Part shown: piece after piece, positions 1 to 5,864 of the stretch | How positions within the stretch are numbered: position 1 is the first letter of the stretch | Layout: each line of letters begins with the position of its first letter | Origin: Desulfovibrio sp. | Lineage (GTDB): Bacteria; Desulfobacterota; Desulfovibrionia; Desulfovibrionales; Desulfovibrionaceae | Assembly (NCBI RefSeq): GCF_019424165.1 | Contig: NZ_JAHZAA010000040.1 | Coordinates: forward strand, 1-23,551 | DNA: 23,551 nt | Direction: 5' to 3' | Notes under the pieces: model-generated | Told to the model about the DNA's origin: nothing | Database searches by the model: none | What the model saw: only the letters and a program-made list of their open reading frames with translations | Program-made: the position numbers and the translations under genes

Positions 1-319
1 GGCGGCCATGGCCGGTGACCTCAAAGACCGGATAATTGAGCCTGGCCGCCAGTTGCTTGATGCAGCTTGTTTTGCCACAACCTGTGGGGCCGAAGACATA
101 GAGCGGTTCCTGTGCCCCTTGCGGACGACTTACGAACCAGACCACCATATCTCTGCTGGATTCGTGGAAAATATAGTCTGGGTCAAAATCCGGGGTATGG
201 GCCGAAGGCGCGGCATAGCCTCTTATTGTGGTTCCGGAGGGTTTGCCGCTGAAAACCTGCCCGGCGTCGAGGTCTGTAGGCTGGAGGGAATCGAGCTCGG
301 AAGTAAGGGTATTTTTCAT
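1..319 (-). CDS. CobS/MoxR-like AAA ATPase, N-terminal part (cut by window edge)
   Basis: The minus strand reads about 106 codons from the ATG at 319 to the window edge. A strong GGAGGA ribosome site (324-329) lies just upstream and fixes the start. About 60-75 residues in is a clear Walker A motif, GPTGCGKTS, preceded by VVWFVSRP and followed by the helix IKQLAARLNYPVFEVTGHGR, the pattern of CobS/CbbQ/MoxR AAA+ ATPases. Family members are ring ATPases, often partnered by a VWA-domain protein, which would lie outside this window. SXT/R391-type elements carry a cobS-like gene near their single-strand annealing recombinase and exonuclease genes, and the order here (ERF, nuclease, ATPase) resembles that, but with a toxin-antitoxin pair in between. 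The role in the element is unknown. The plus-strand reading frame over this stretch is a shadow. Confidence 0.8.
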   Translation of the reverse strand, partial: MKNTLTSELDSLQPTDLDAGQVFSGKPSGTTIRGYAAPSAHTPDFDPDYIFHESSRDMVVWFVSRPQGAQEPLYVFGPTGCGKTSCIKQLAARLNYPVFEVTGHGR

Positions 320-331
320 TTTGTCCTCCAA

Positions 332-369
332 AACAAAAAAGCGCGCCCTCACGGACACGCTTTTTTGTT
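332..369 (-). terminator. Terminator-like hairpin directly before the ATPase ribosome site
   Basis: The outer arms 332-343 and 358-369 are perfectly complementary. The inner stem closes on a 4-base loop at 349-352. Two inner positions (344/357 and 346/355) mismatch as plus-strand RNA but form G-U pairs as minus-strand RNA, so the structure is built for a minus-strand transcript. The arm ends in CGC followed by six T. It could end the relE operon or act as an attenuator, because only a few bases separate it from the ATPase ribosome site and leave no room for a promoter. Confidence 0.7.
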
Positions 370-468
370 AAATTTGGTGTAATGTTTGTTAATCTTGATC
401 GACCGAAGACATTGAACGGCTTCAGTGGGTGCAAATAGCCCTGCGGATGGTAGCGGCCTGTCTTACGG

Positions 469-765
469 CTATTCTTCCGGGCTCACACGTTGCAAAGCCT
501 TCCGATATACTTCAAGGCGTTCACGCTTGCCAATGGAAATGACTGTAACAAAGAGGATGCCGTCATCCACCATGTACACCAGCCGATATCCAATTGAGCG
601 CAGTTTTATTTTATAGCAATCGCGCATGCCAGACAAAGCAGATGAAGGAACCCGTGGATGTTCCAAACGTTCAGCCAGTTTCTTTTTAAACTGCTTGCGG
701 ATGCTGGCATCCAGTTTTTTCCACTCCTTCAGCGCAATCTCATGAAACTGCAGACTATAGCTCAT
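469..765 (-). CDS. relE: RelE-family mRNA interferase toxin
   Basis: A 98-residue protein very close to E. coli RelE over its whole length. The E. coli active residues K52, K54, R61, R81 and Y87 all sit at the same numbers here, within YKIKLRS, GYRLVY and GKRERLEVY. RelE toxins enter the ribosomal A site and cut mRNA, halting translation until antitoxin is restored. The ATG at 765 lies inside the end of the antitoxin gene (11-base overlap, 755-765), so the pair is translationally coupled; an in-frame TTG one codon earlier is less likely. All key residues are present, so the toxin should be active. The module lies between the element's nuclease and ATPase genes and probably stabilises the element. 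Confidence 0.93.
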   Translation of the reverse strand: MSYSLQFHEIALKEWKKLDASIRKQFKKKLAERLEHPRVPSSALSGMRDCYKIKLRSIGYRLVYMVDDGILFVTVISIGKRERLEVYRKALQRVSPEE

Positions 766-1000
766 CAAGCGTCACCGTGACAAAAGGGCCATGCTCGCGG
801 CTTTCGACGATCTTCTTGTCTTCAAGGTCTTCAAGGATTCCAAGGATTTCTTCGTAATGCTTTGCGGACAAAAGGTAAGCTTCCGGTTTGTTGTGGTTCA
901 AAACTGCCACCGGAGCATCCTTGGCAGTAGCCAAAATATTTGCAAAGTTGCGTTTGAGTTCCGTGACACTCACTGTAATATTGGCGTGTATAGGATCCAT
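755..1000 (-). CDS. Phd/YefM-type antitoxin (StbD-like) partner of RelE
   Basis: An 81-residue protein starting at the ATG at 1000, with GGAGAG about six bases upstream. An extension to 1042 is possible in frame but lacks a ribosome site. The N-terminal half (ITVSVTELKRNFANIL, then PVAVLNHNKPEAYLLS) is the Phd/YefM DNA-binding fold. The acidic C-terminal part (EEILGILEDLEDKK to TLDEL) would wrap the toxin. These antitoxins neutralise the toxin and, with it, repress their own promoter. A RelE toxin with a Phd-type rather than RelB-type antitoxin is a common StbDE-like pairing. The stop codon overlaps the relE start. The probable promoter with repeated TGACATC boxes is at 1033-1062. Confidence 0.9.
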   Translation of the reverse strand: MDPIHANITVSVTELKRNFANILATAKDAPVAVLNHNKPEAYLLSAKHYEEILGILEDLEDKKIVESREHGPFVTVTLDEL

Positions 1001-1032
1001 GAAACTCTCCAATTGAATCAAATTTAATATCT

Positions 1033-1062
1033 TTAATGACATCTAATTTGACATCCGTCAAG
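1033..1062 (-). promoter_or_regulatory. Probable promoter/operator of the relE antitoxin-toxin pair
   Basis: On the minus strand TTGACG (1057-1062) and ATTAAA (1033-1038) are 18 bases apart, a plausible -35/-10 pair 33 bases ahead of the antitoxin ATG. TGACATC occurs twice on the plus strand (1038-1044 and 1050-1056), one helical turn apart, and 1050-1061 is also an inverted TGAC/GTCA box. This fits autorepression by the antitoxin complex. The -10 match is only moderate. Confidence 0.45.
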
Positions 1063-1128
1063 AAGCCCCCTGAAACACAATCTCCGCATAAGACTCGTGC
1101 CAACGGATTATTTCAGAATCCGCCGAGT

Positions 1129-2292
1129 TCAGTTGACAGGGGAAACGCACACCCGTTCGGAAGGCGTACCCGTGCGCTCGCAGCGGGCCAGCAAGGCATC
1201 CACGTCAATATCGCCCAGGCGCTCAAAGCGGAAGATATCGGTCAGTTCTTCACGCAAGGCATCGCGGTTAAGCGTGCTCCGCCCGGATGTGATTACAGTT
1301 CGGAAGCGGTGCTTTCCAGCCTGTACCCAGTCGCGAGTACCAGCCTGCCGATGTACCAGCTTGAGTACGGCTTCCATCTCCTTGATTTCAGTATCCAAAG
1401 TGGTGCGCTGGTTTTTAAGAACGGCCAACTTGTCCAGAGCAGGCTCCCATTGTGGCATCTCCACGCCCTGCGGGAACTTGGGGCAGTCGCCATTGTATTC
1501 GCAGTAGGAACAGAGCGGATAAAAACCTTGGGCGCAGGTTACCTGTGAAAGGGATAAGATCCCGGCACGGTTGGCCGTGAGGTCGCCCCAGAGTTGGACC
1601 GCATGGTCAAGAGCCGTATCCAGCATGGCCTGATTGAAAGTGTAGGGACCAAAGGTGGTCACATCCTTCATGGAAAGACAGAGCAGCCAGGCTTCCATAC
1701 TCAGTTCCTCAGCTTGCTTGGGCAACTGAAGTCCAAGCCGGGCATGGCAAAGCTGAGGGAAGGTCATTTCGTTATGCAGAAGCGTGCCGTCCTCAGCACG
1801 AATGCTGAAGACAGGTTTGTCCCAAGCTTGAGCCAGCAGACCTATTTGCCCGTGTAGCTGCAGCAAGTGGGAATCGTGCGGCGAAGCAGGCAGCTTGTCT
1901 GTGCTTTTCACTTCCAGAATTCGTATGGCGTTGACGGGAGCACCCCAGACCAGCACAAAATCCAGATGTGCCTTGATGGGTACGCCCTGATGCTGCCAGT
2001 TGATCTCAAGCTGGGGCAGTACATGCAGGCCCAGAGATGCCAGAGCCTGGCCAACGCCGGATTCAAACCAATGCCCGCGCTGCAAGGTCAGCAGACGCTC
2101 CAGGCTGTTTGTGGTGGGCAGCACCTTTCTAGCAAGTGCTGCCCGTGGGCACTCCCAGTGCTGGCCGATGTCGCTCATGCCCACATAGGTGGACCTGTCG
2201 CCCAGATAAGCGGCGGTACTTTGCTGAGAAACCGCTTGCAGCCCCTGACGAATTAATGCCCGCAAACCTTCCGTGCGGTCAGAGTGTTCCAT
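1129..2292 (-). CDS. PD-(D/E)XK exonuclease, Cas4/AddB-like with Fe-S cysteines
   Basis: A 387-residue nuclease. The expected core residues are visible: H74 and E77 in RGHWFES, D111 in AHLDFV, E127 and K129 in ILEVKS, then a QLHGQIGLL helix. C48 in the N-terminal part and C261, C264 and C270 (PLCSYCEYNGDCP) form the split four-cysteine pattern that binds a 4Fe-4S cluster in Cas4, AddB and related RecB-type nucleases. The C-terminal 100 residues are helical and less recognisable. It lies just downstream of an ERF annealing protein, so the likely role is to make 3' single strands for annealing-based recombination. The ATG at 2292 is preceded by GGGGA. No cas genes or repeats are nearby, so a CRISPR role is unlikely. 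Confidence 0.85.
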   Translation of the reverse strand: MEHSDRTEGLRALIRQGLQAVSQQSTAAYLGDRSTYVGMSDIGQHWECPRAALARKVLPTTNSLERLLTLQRGHWFESGVGQALASLGLHVLPQLEINWQHQGVPIKAHLDFVLVWGAPVNAIRILEVKSTDKLPASPHDSHLLQLHGQIGLLAQAWDKPVFSIRAEDGTLLHNEMTFPQLCHARLGLQLPKQAEELSMEAWLLCLSMKDVTTFGPYTFNQAMLDTALDHAVQLWGDLTANRAGILSLSQVTCAQGFYPLCSYCEYNGDCPKFPQGVEMPQWEPALDKLAVLKNQRTTLDTEIKEMEAVLKLVHRQAGTRDWVQAGKHRFRTVITSGRSTLNRDALREELTDIFRFERLGDIDVDALLARCERTGTPSERVCVSPVN

Positions 2293-2310
2293 GATTTTAT
2301 CCCCACAAAA

Positions 2311-2342
2311 GTAAGAGGGCCGCCTTCAGGCAGCCCTCTTAC
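2311..2342 (-). terminator. Terminator-like hairpin between ERF and nuclease genes
   Basis: A 14-bp stem with a 4-base loop (2325-2328). The pair 2321/2332 is C-A as plus-strand RNA but G-U as minus-strand RNA, so the hairpin suits a minus-strand transcript. It is followed on that strand by CTTTTG. It lies 18 bases after the ERF stop and 18 bases before the nuclease ATG, leaving no space for a new promoter. It could be an attenuator, a partial terminator or an mRNA-stabilising stem. Confidence 0.7.
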
Positions 2343-2360
2343 TCGGTGTTTTGATTTTTG

Positions 2361-3062
2361 CTATGCGGCATCAACATATTTCCACCACAGTTTTCTCTGG
2401 GGGTTCCAGCGGAAGCCCGCGCCTGTGAGTAGTTCCTTTTTGGCCTGCGTGTTGCCGCTGGCAATGATGCAAGGCCGCCCGTCCTGAGCTGTCACCTGTT
2501 GATAAGTAATGCCCTCCAGCGGGGGAAGATTTTCAAGTGCTGCTGACGAGCGATTTGAGGTGGTTGGAGACTTGTTTTTGATATTGGTGCCGGGCAAATG
2601 CGCTTTTTTCATTTCAGGACTGTTTACGGGCAATTTCGGGCGATATGCCGATTTTCGACCTGTCCTTGCCTCTTCGCCGTCATCATCTTCCGTCACCATG
2701 CCCAGCATGGCGGTCAGAGCGTATCGTCTGCAGTAGGTCATGGCCGATCCCATACCCTGTGGGTCAGCCTTGGGCAGAGGAACCACTGCAAGAGAGCTCT
2801 GCCATTGGCCCGATTCGGCGTGGGTCAGCTTGGTAACGAGGCCGAGGGAGTTGGACTGCTCCACTGGCACAGGGTACTGACACAGCCAGATGCCGTTTTC
2901 GATGAGCGCATCACGGCAGGCATCCATGACGCTGTTGAGACTGGCGTACCAGCTTTTGGTGAAGGGATTTTCAGCGTCCTTAACGATGGGTTGCATGGTT
3001 CGCTGGACGTTGAGCAGTGCCTTAGCCAGTTCGGTGATAATTTCTGATTGATAGGCATTCAT
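2361..3062 (-). CDS. erf: ERF-family single-strand annealing recombinase
   Basis: A 233-residue protein. The signature of the ERF superfamily is clear in the middle: DPQGMGSAMTYCRRYALTAM, then LGMVTEDDDGEEA. The N-terminal part (FTKSWYASLNSVMDACRDALIENGIWL) also matches the family. ERF proteins anneal complementary single strands in phage and conjugative-element recombination. The last 60 residues, ending GFRWNPQRKLWWKYVDA, form a short tail module seen on several element-encoded DNA proteins; a proline-, lysine- and serine-rich linker joins the two parts. The ATG at 3062 has GGAG eight bases upstream and is preferred over a TTG at 3077. It is followed by the nuclease gene, giving an annealase-exonuclease pair. 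Confidence 0.9.
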   Translation of the reverse strand: MNAYQSEIITELAKALLNVQRTMQPIVKDAENPFTKSWYASLNSVMDACRDALIENGIWLCQYPVPVEQSNSLGLVTKLTHAESGQWQSSLAVVPLPKADPQGMGSAMTYCRRYALTAMLGMVTEDDDGEEARTGRKSAYRPKLPVNSPEMKKAHLPGTNIKNKSPTTSNRSSAALENLPPLEGITYQQVTAQDGRPCIIASGNTQAKKELLTGAGFRWNPQRKLWWKYVDAA

Positions 3063-3096
3063 GGGCAACTCCTTCAATGGTAAGATAATAGTAAGA

Positions 3097-3123
3097 CCCC
3101 GCTCAGCTTGACGCTGAACAGGG
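3097..3123 (-). promoter_or_regulatory. Leader stem-loop upstream of the ERF gene
   Basis: As minus-strand RNA, 3113-3123 and 3097-3107 pair into an 11-bp stem with two G-U pairs and a 5-base loop. There is no T-run, so it is not a simple terminator. A second small stem (TTTCAA/TTGAAA) lies next to it at about 3125-3142, and AAGACC/GGTCTT boxes flank the pair. This suggests a structured 5' leader about 35-100 bases ahead of the ERF start. Confidence 0.4.
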
Positions 3124-3254
3124 CTTTCAAGGTATTTTGAAACGGGACTCCGGTCTTCTTAATTCAATAATATATCCTCCAAACTGGATGAATAGCGGCT
3201 CCGCTAATCTCAATCTCCACGCTTTGACTTAGCCATATAGTTTTACTCTGGCTG

Positions 3255-3422
3255 CTATGCACAATCTACCCATTGCGCTTCGTAGTGGTTCACAAAGTCT
3301 TTCATCTCCCTGATGTCCGAAAGTAATAACCGAGGCCTTTCATAGGCGCGGTCAAAGTAATGCTTGCGGCGGAAGGAGTACTTGCTTTTGTGGCTCAGGA
3401 AAAAATCATTTGTCAGACACAA
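3255..3422 (-). CDS. Possible small protein, function unknown
   Basis: The minus strand is open between a TAA at 3428 and a TAG at 3255, giving up to 55 residues from a TTG at 3422. The composition looks protein-like: basic and aromatic in the first half (SHKSKYSFRRKHYFDRAYERP), then an acidic helix (LLLSDIREMKDFVNHYEAQW). There is no good ribosome site for the TTG, so it may equally be the 3' remnant of a longer, decayed gene. It lies upstream of ERF on the same strand. No family recognised. Confidence 0.3.
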   Translation of the reverse strand: MCLTNDFFLSHKSKYSFRRKHYFDRAYERPRLLLSDIREMKDFVNHYEAQWVDCA

Positions 3423-3567
3423 AGCTTACCGCAGGGTTTTTCACACGTAAGCGTCTGGCAGCCTGAACCGGCCGTAAGGGGGAATGTCAGTGTGACAAAC
3501 AAAAGGAGAGAAGCCGCAGCGCGCGAAAGAGATGGAACACAGTGGACGAACTTGCACAAGCTGGGAA

Positions 3568-3588
3568 GCCAAGCGCATGAAGCTTGGC
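3568..3588. repeat. Perfect 7-bp inverted repeat
   Basis: GCCAAGC (3568-3574) and GCTTGGC (3582-3588) are separated by 7 bases. It lies about 90 bases before the defence-operon promoter. It may be an operator or a weak stem; no T-run follows on either strand. Confidence 0.4.
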
Positions 3589-3609
3589 ACACTGCATGCG
3601 CGCGACTCG

Positions 3610-3620
3610 CCCCCCCCCCC
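3610..3620 (+). repeat. Homopolymer run of 11 C ahead of the defence operon
   Basis: Eleven consecutive C, immediately followed by GGAGG and ATG codons at 3626 and 3632. These ATGs are in frame with the DUF2188 gene at 3746, so a longer N-terminal form is possible. Runs of this length are slippage-prone and can also be sequencing artefacts. Confidence 0.75.
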
Positions 3621-3676
3621 GGAGGATGAAAATGGGCGGCGAAAGCATTGCACCATTGCTATTACTGCAAAAACAC

Positions 3677-3705
3677 TTGACGCGCGCACAAGGTTTGGAT
3701 AGAAA
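3677..3705 (+). promoter_or_regulatory. Probable sigma70-type promoter of the defence operon
   Basis: TTGACG (3677-3682) and TAGAAA (3700-3705) are exactly 17 bases apart. Predicted transcription would start around 3712, giving a leader of about 34 bases before the DUF2188 ATG at 3746. No second strong promoter is visible before hsdM, so it may drive the whole run to 14060. Confidence 0.6.
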
Positions 3706-3745
3706 TTTAAGCAGCACTGATATTGGTGCAAAAAAGGAGGGCCAT

Positions 3746-3973
3746 ATGGCCAGAGACACTCACCGAGTTCTCCCCACTGGCGATGGCGACTGGAAGATTC
3801 AGCGCGATGGCAATTCCAAGCCTTCGCATGTCACTTCAACCCAGCAGGAGGCTATTCAAATAGCCCGCCAGATCAGTAGTAACCAGGGGACGGAACTGCA
3901 AATTCATGGCAAAGACGGTCGGATCAGGCAGTCAGATAGCCACGGACACGATCCGTTTCCTCCCAAAGGTTAG
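3746..3973 (+). CDS. DUF2188-domain small protein
   Basis: A 75-residue protein with a strong AGGAGG site (3735-3740) five bases before the ATG. It matches the DUF2188 pattern: RVLPTGDGDWKIQRDGN near the start, a helix QQEAIQIARQISSNQGTELQIHG, the segment KDGRIRQSDSHGHDPFPPKG at the end. The family's function is unknown; it is a small fold found in accessory regions. It is the first gene after the promoter at 3677-3705 and 187 bases ahead of the DUF4917 gene, so it may be a modulator of the defence genes, which is a guess from position. A longer in-frame version starting at 3632, next to the poly-C run, cannot be excluded. Confidence 0.85.
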   Translation: MARDTHRVLPTGDGDWKIQRDGNSKPSHVTSTQQEAIQIARQISSNQGTELQIHGKDGRIRQSDSHGHDPFPPKG

Positions 3974-3981
3974 GCGTCATC

Positions 3982-4179
3982 ATGGTTGAGCGCCTCAAAA
4001 AGCAAACGGCCGGATGCGCCAACATCCAGCCGCTTGCTGAGGTGATCCTGCCCACAACGGAGCCGCTGCAGGTACTCAGGCAAAACCTCGATCGGGTTTT
4101 AAAGAATACATGGTTTTGTGACGAGGTTCAAGGCAGCTCCATACCCTGCCGGAGGCAGTATGGATATTTTATCTTTTGA
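3982..4179 (+). CDS. Possible small protein between DUF2188 and DUF4917 genes
   Basis: An open frame of 65 codons starts at an ATG nine bases after the DUF2188 stop and overlaps the start of the DUF4917 gene by 20 bases. Its ribosome site is poor. The middle (IQPLAEVILPTTEPLQVLRQNLDRVLKN) could form helices. The last 15 residues share DNA with the next gene's ribosome site and start, which is typical of chance frames. No family recognised. Confidence 0.25.
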   Translation: MVERLKKQTAGCANIQPLAEVILPTTEPLQVLRQNLDRVLKNTWFCDEVQGSSIPCRRQYGYFIF

Positions 4180-5191
4180 AGAATCCCTTGCAAATGCGGG
4201 GGACAAGCGCCATCTCATGCTCGGAAATGGTTTTAGTGTGGCAATTCGGCCCGACATCTTTCGTTATGGTTCATTGTTTGAAAAAGCTGATTTTTCAAGC
4301 TTCCCTGAAGTCAAACAAACCTTTGGCGCCATTTGCTCCGAAGACTTTGAAGAAGCCGTGCAAGCCCTCGAACGTGCGGCACTGGTGCTTGGTGCGTTCA
4401 CGGACGATGCCCAGCCCATCAGCGAACGAATGCGCGAATGTGCCGCAAAAATTAAAGACGTGCTTGTTCAAACCATCGCAGGGCAACACCCCGAACGCCC
4501 TGGTGACATTACAGATCAGCAGTATGAAGCATGTATCAATTTTTTACACAATTTTCGGAATGATCAGAGTGATGGCAGAATCTTTACCCTGAATTACGAC
4601 ATCCTCCTGTATTGGACACTCATGCACGGAATGACCAAAAATATGATTAGCTTTAATGATGGATTCCGAACAGATCCCGACAATGCTGCTGCGGGATATG
4701 TCGTATGGGATGACTCGGCGCATAAGCAAAATGTTTACTATCTTCACGGTGCGCTCCACCTGTTTGACGGCGGGCATGAATTGCAAAAATATACATGGAT
4801 AAGAACAGACCTTGCCCTTATTGACCAAGCAAGGGCAGCCATAGGGAAAAATTTGTTTCCTCTTTTTGTTGCAGAAGGGTCTTCGCAGAAAAAGTTGAAT
4901 AAAATTGTTCACCACGGCTATTTGAACAAAGGCTTGCGCAGCCTCAGCAGCATCAAGCATCCCCTTTTTCTTTATGGCGTCTCGCTTTCCCAAAACGACG
5001 CTCATCTCATCAATATTATTGTAAAAAATACAAGCATTAAGAAACTGTTCGTCAGCTTGTTCGGCTCGCCGGAAAGCCCCGGCAACAAACAAACCATCGC
5101 AGCAGCAACGGCAGCTAGCGCACGCAGGAGTGCCAGGCATCCTCTGGAAGTACACTTTTATGACAGCGAAACCGCCAAAGTATGGGGATGA
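4160..5191 (+). CDS. DUF4917 protein, SIR2-like fold
   Basis: A 343-residue protein; ATG at 4160 with GGAGG (4151-4155) just upstream, preferred over an in-frame ATG at 4118 with no site. It fits DUF4917: HLMLGNGFSVAIR near residues 18-30, FRYGSLFEKADF at 34-45, FTLNYDILLYW near 141-151 and YYLHGALHLFD near 193-203. The G-N-G loop, N-Y-D and L-H-G segments correspond to the nucleotide loop, catalytic Asn and catalytic His of SIR2-type NAD-binding folds. SIR2-like proteins in defence loci often destroy NAD on infection, so an effector role is plausible but not shown. No transmembrane segments seen. It precedes the restriction-modification genes on the same strand; the half-HsdS gene follows within about 70 bases. 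Confidence 0.78.
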   Translation: MDILSFEESLANAGDKRHLMLGNGFSVAIRPDIFRYGSLFEKADFSSFPEVKQTFGAICSEDFEEAVQALERAALVLGAFTDDAQPISERMRECAAKIKDVLVQTIAGQHPERPGDITDQQYEACINFLHNFRNDQSDGRIFTLNYDILLYWTLMHGMTKNMISFNDGFRTDPDNAAAGYVVWDDSAHKQNVYYLHGALHLFDGGHELQKYTWIRTDLALIDQARAAIGKNLFPLFVAEGSSQKKLNKIVHHGYLNKGLRSLSSIKHPLFLYGVSLSQNDAHLINIIVKNTSIKKLFVSLFGSPESPGNKQTIAAATAASARRSARHPLEVHFYDSETAKVWG

Positions 5192-5264
5192 CAAACGCTT
5201 GATGACCATGAGATACCAGAGCCAATGCCTGGATATGACAATTTCACGCAACAATGGCATATAT

Positions 5265-5864
5265 ATGAAAAAAATACTTCCTTTGCGGGATGTTGCCGAA
5301 ATCAGTACCGGTTATCCCTTCCGCGTTGGCCTGAGCGACGACCCCGGCGGCAAAATCCGGGTTATTCAGATGCGGGACGTAAGCTCCGCCGGGGGGGTCA
5401 ACTGGGAATCCACCGTGCGGGTTCAGCATGAAGCCAACATGGGGAGCTATTTTCTCCAAAATGACGACATCCTGTTTGTCATGCGCGGTGGAAATTATTA
5501 CGGAACCTTGCTCGCCAATCCTCCGGACTTTGCACTGGCGGCGCTGCATTTTTTCCGTATCCGCGTGGCGCAACCCCGGCTGATCCTGCCCGCTTTTCTA
5601 TCGTGGCAGCTAGGGCAACGTCAGGCACAGCGCTATTACAGCAATGTAGAAGCCGGGAGCGCGCAAAAAAGCATGCGCCGTGCCGACTTTGCCGATATGC
5701 CCATAACTGTGCTGCCGTTGGATCGTCAAAAGGCTATTGTGGACGCCGTGAACAGCATCCACAAAAACATTGCGGTGCTGCAATCCGGCATTGCCAATTG
5801 CCACTATCTGTTGTCCGCCATTGCCGGTAAGGAACTTGCCGCTCTGTATAAGGAGTCTGTATGA
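5265..5864 (+). CDS. Half-length HsdS-like specificity protein
   Basis: About 199 residues from MKKILPLRDVAEISTGYPFR, the usual opening of type I specificity domains. One target-recognition domain follows, with an RGGNYYGTLL core and FLSWQLGQRQAQRYY, then one helical spacer starting LDRQKAIVDAVNSIHKNI. Full HsdS proteins have two such units; this has one and would need to dimerise or pair with another subunit. Start uncertain: in-frame ATGs at 5202 and 5235 exist and none has a strong ribosome site. The stop overlaps the hsdM start in an ATGA, so it is translated together with HsdM. It differs in sequence from the downstream full HsdS, so it is not a simple duplicate. It may give a second specificity or act as a modifier. 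It contains a run of 7 G (5391-5397). Confidence 0.8.
   Translation: MKKILPLRDVAEISTGYPFRVGLSDDPGGKIRVIQMRDVSSAGGVNWESTVRVQHEANMGSYFLQNDDILFVMRGGNYYGTLLANPPDFALAALHFFRIRVAQPRLILPAFLSWQLGQRQAQRYYSNVEAGSAQKSMRRADFADMPITVLPLDRQKAIVDAVNSIHKNIAVLQSGIANCHYLLSAIAGKELAALYKESV

Larger units (their letters stand above)
3063..3745. other. Long spacer between the minus-strand element genes and the plus-strand defence operon
   Basis: This 683-base gap separates two divergent gene groups. It holds the structured ERF leader (3090-3160), a palindrome TAGCGG-CT-CCGCTA (3193-3206), one short possible minus-strand gene (3255-3422), a perfect 7-bp stem with 7-base loop (3568-3588), a run of 11 C (3610-3620) and the plus-strand promoter (3677-3705). 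I see no tRNA or other RNA gene in it. Confidence 0.6.

Noticed and set aside
8..382. 124-codon plus-strand frame at the left edge
   Set aside because: The opposite strand encodes a clear Walker A ATPase with a strong ribosome site; the plus frame also runs through a hairpin.
1104..1122. CGGATT/AATCCG stem after the nuclease gene
   Set aside because: Only 6 bp with no T-run; too weak to call a terminator.
1129..2292. Cas4 as part of a CRISPR system
   Set aside because: The Cas4-like cysteine pattern is also found in AddB and element nucleases; no cas genes or regularly spaced repeats are present.
3193..3206. TAGCGG-CT-CCGCTA palindrome as an attachment site
   Set aside because: No second copy or integrase was found near it, and short palindromes of this kind occur by chance.
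4544..5260. 238-codon minus-strand frame
   Set aside because: Antisense to the DUF4917 gene and the following start region; no motifs.
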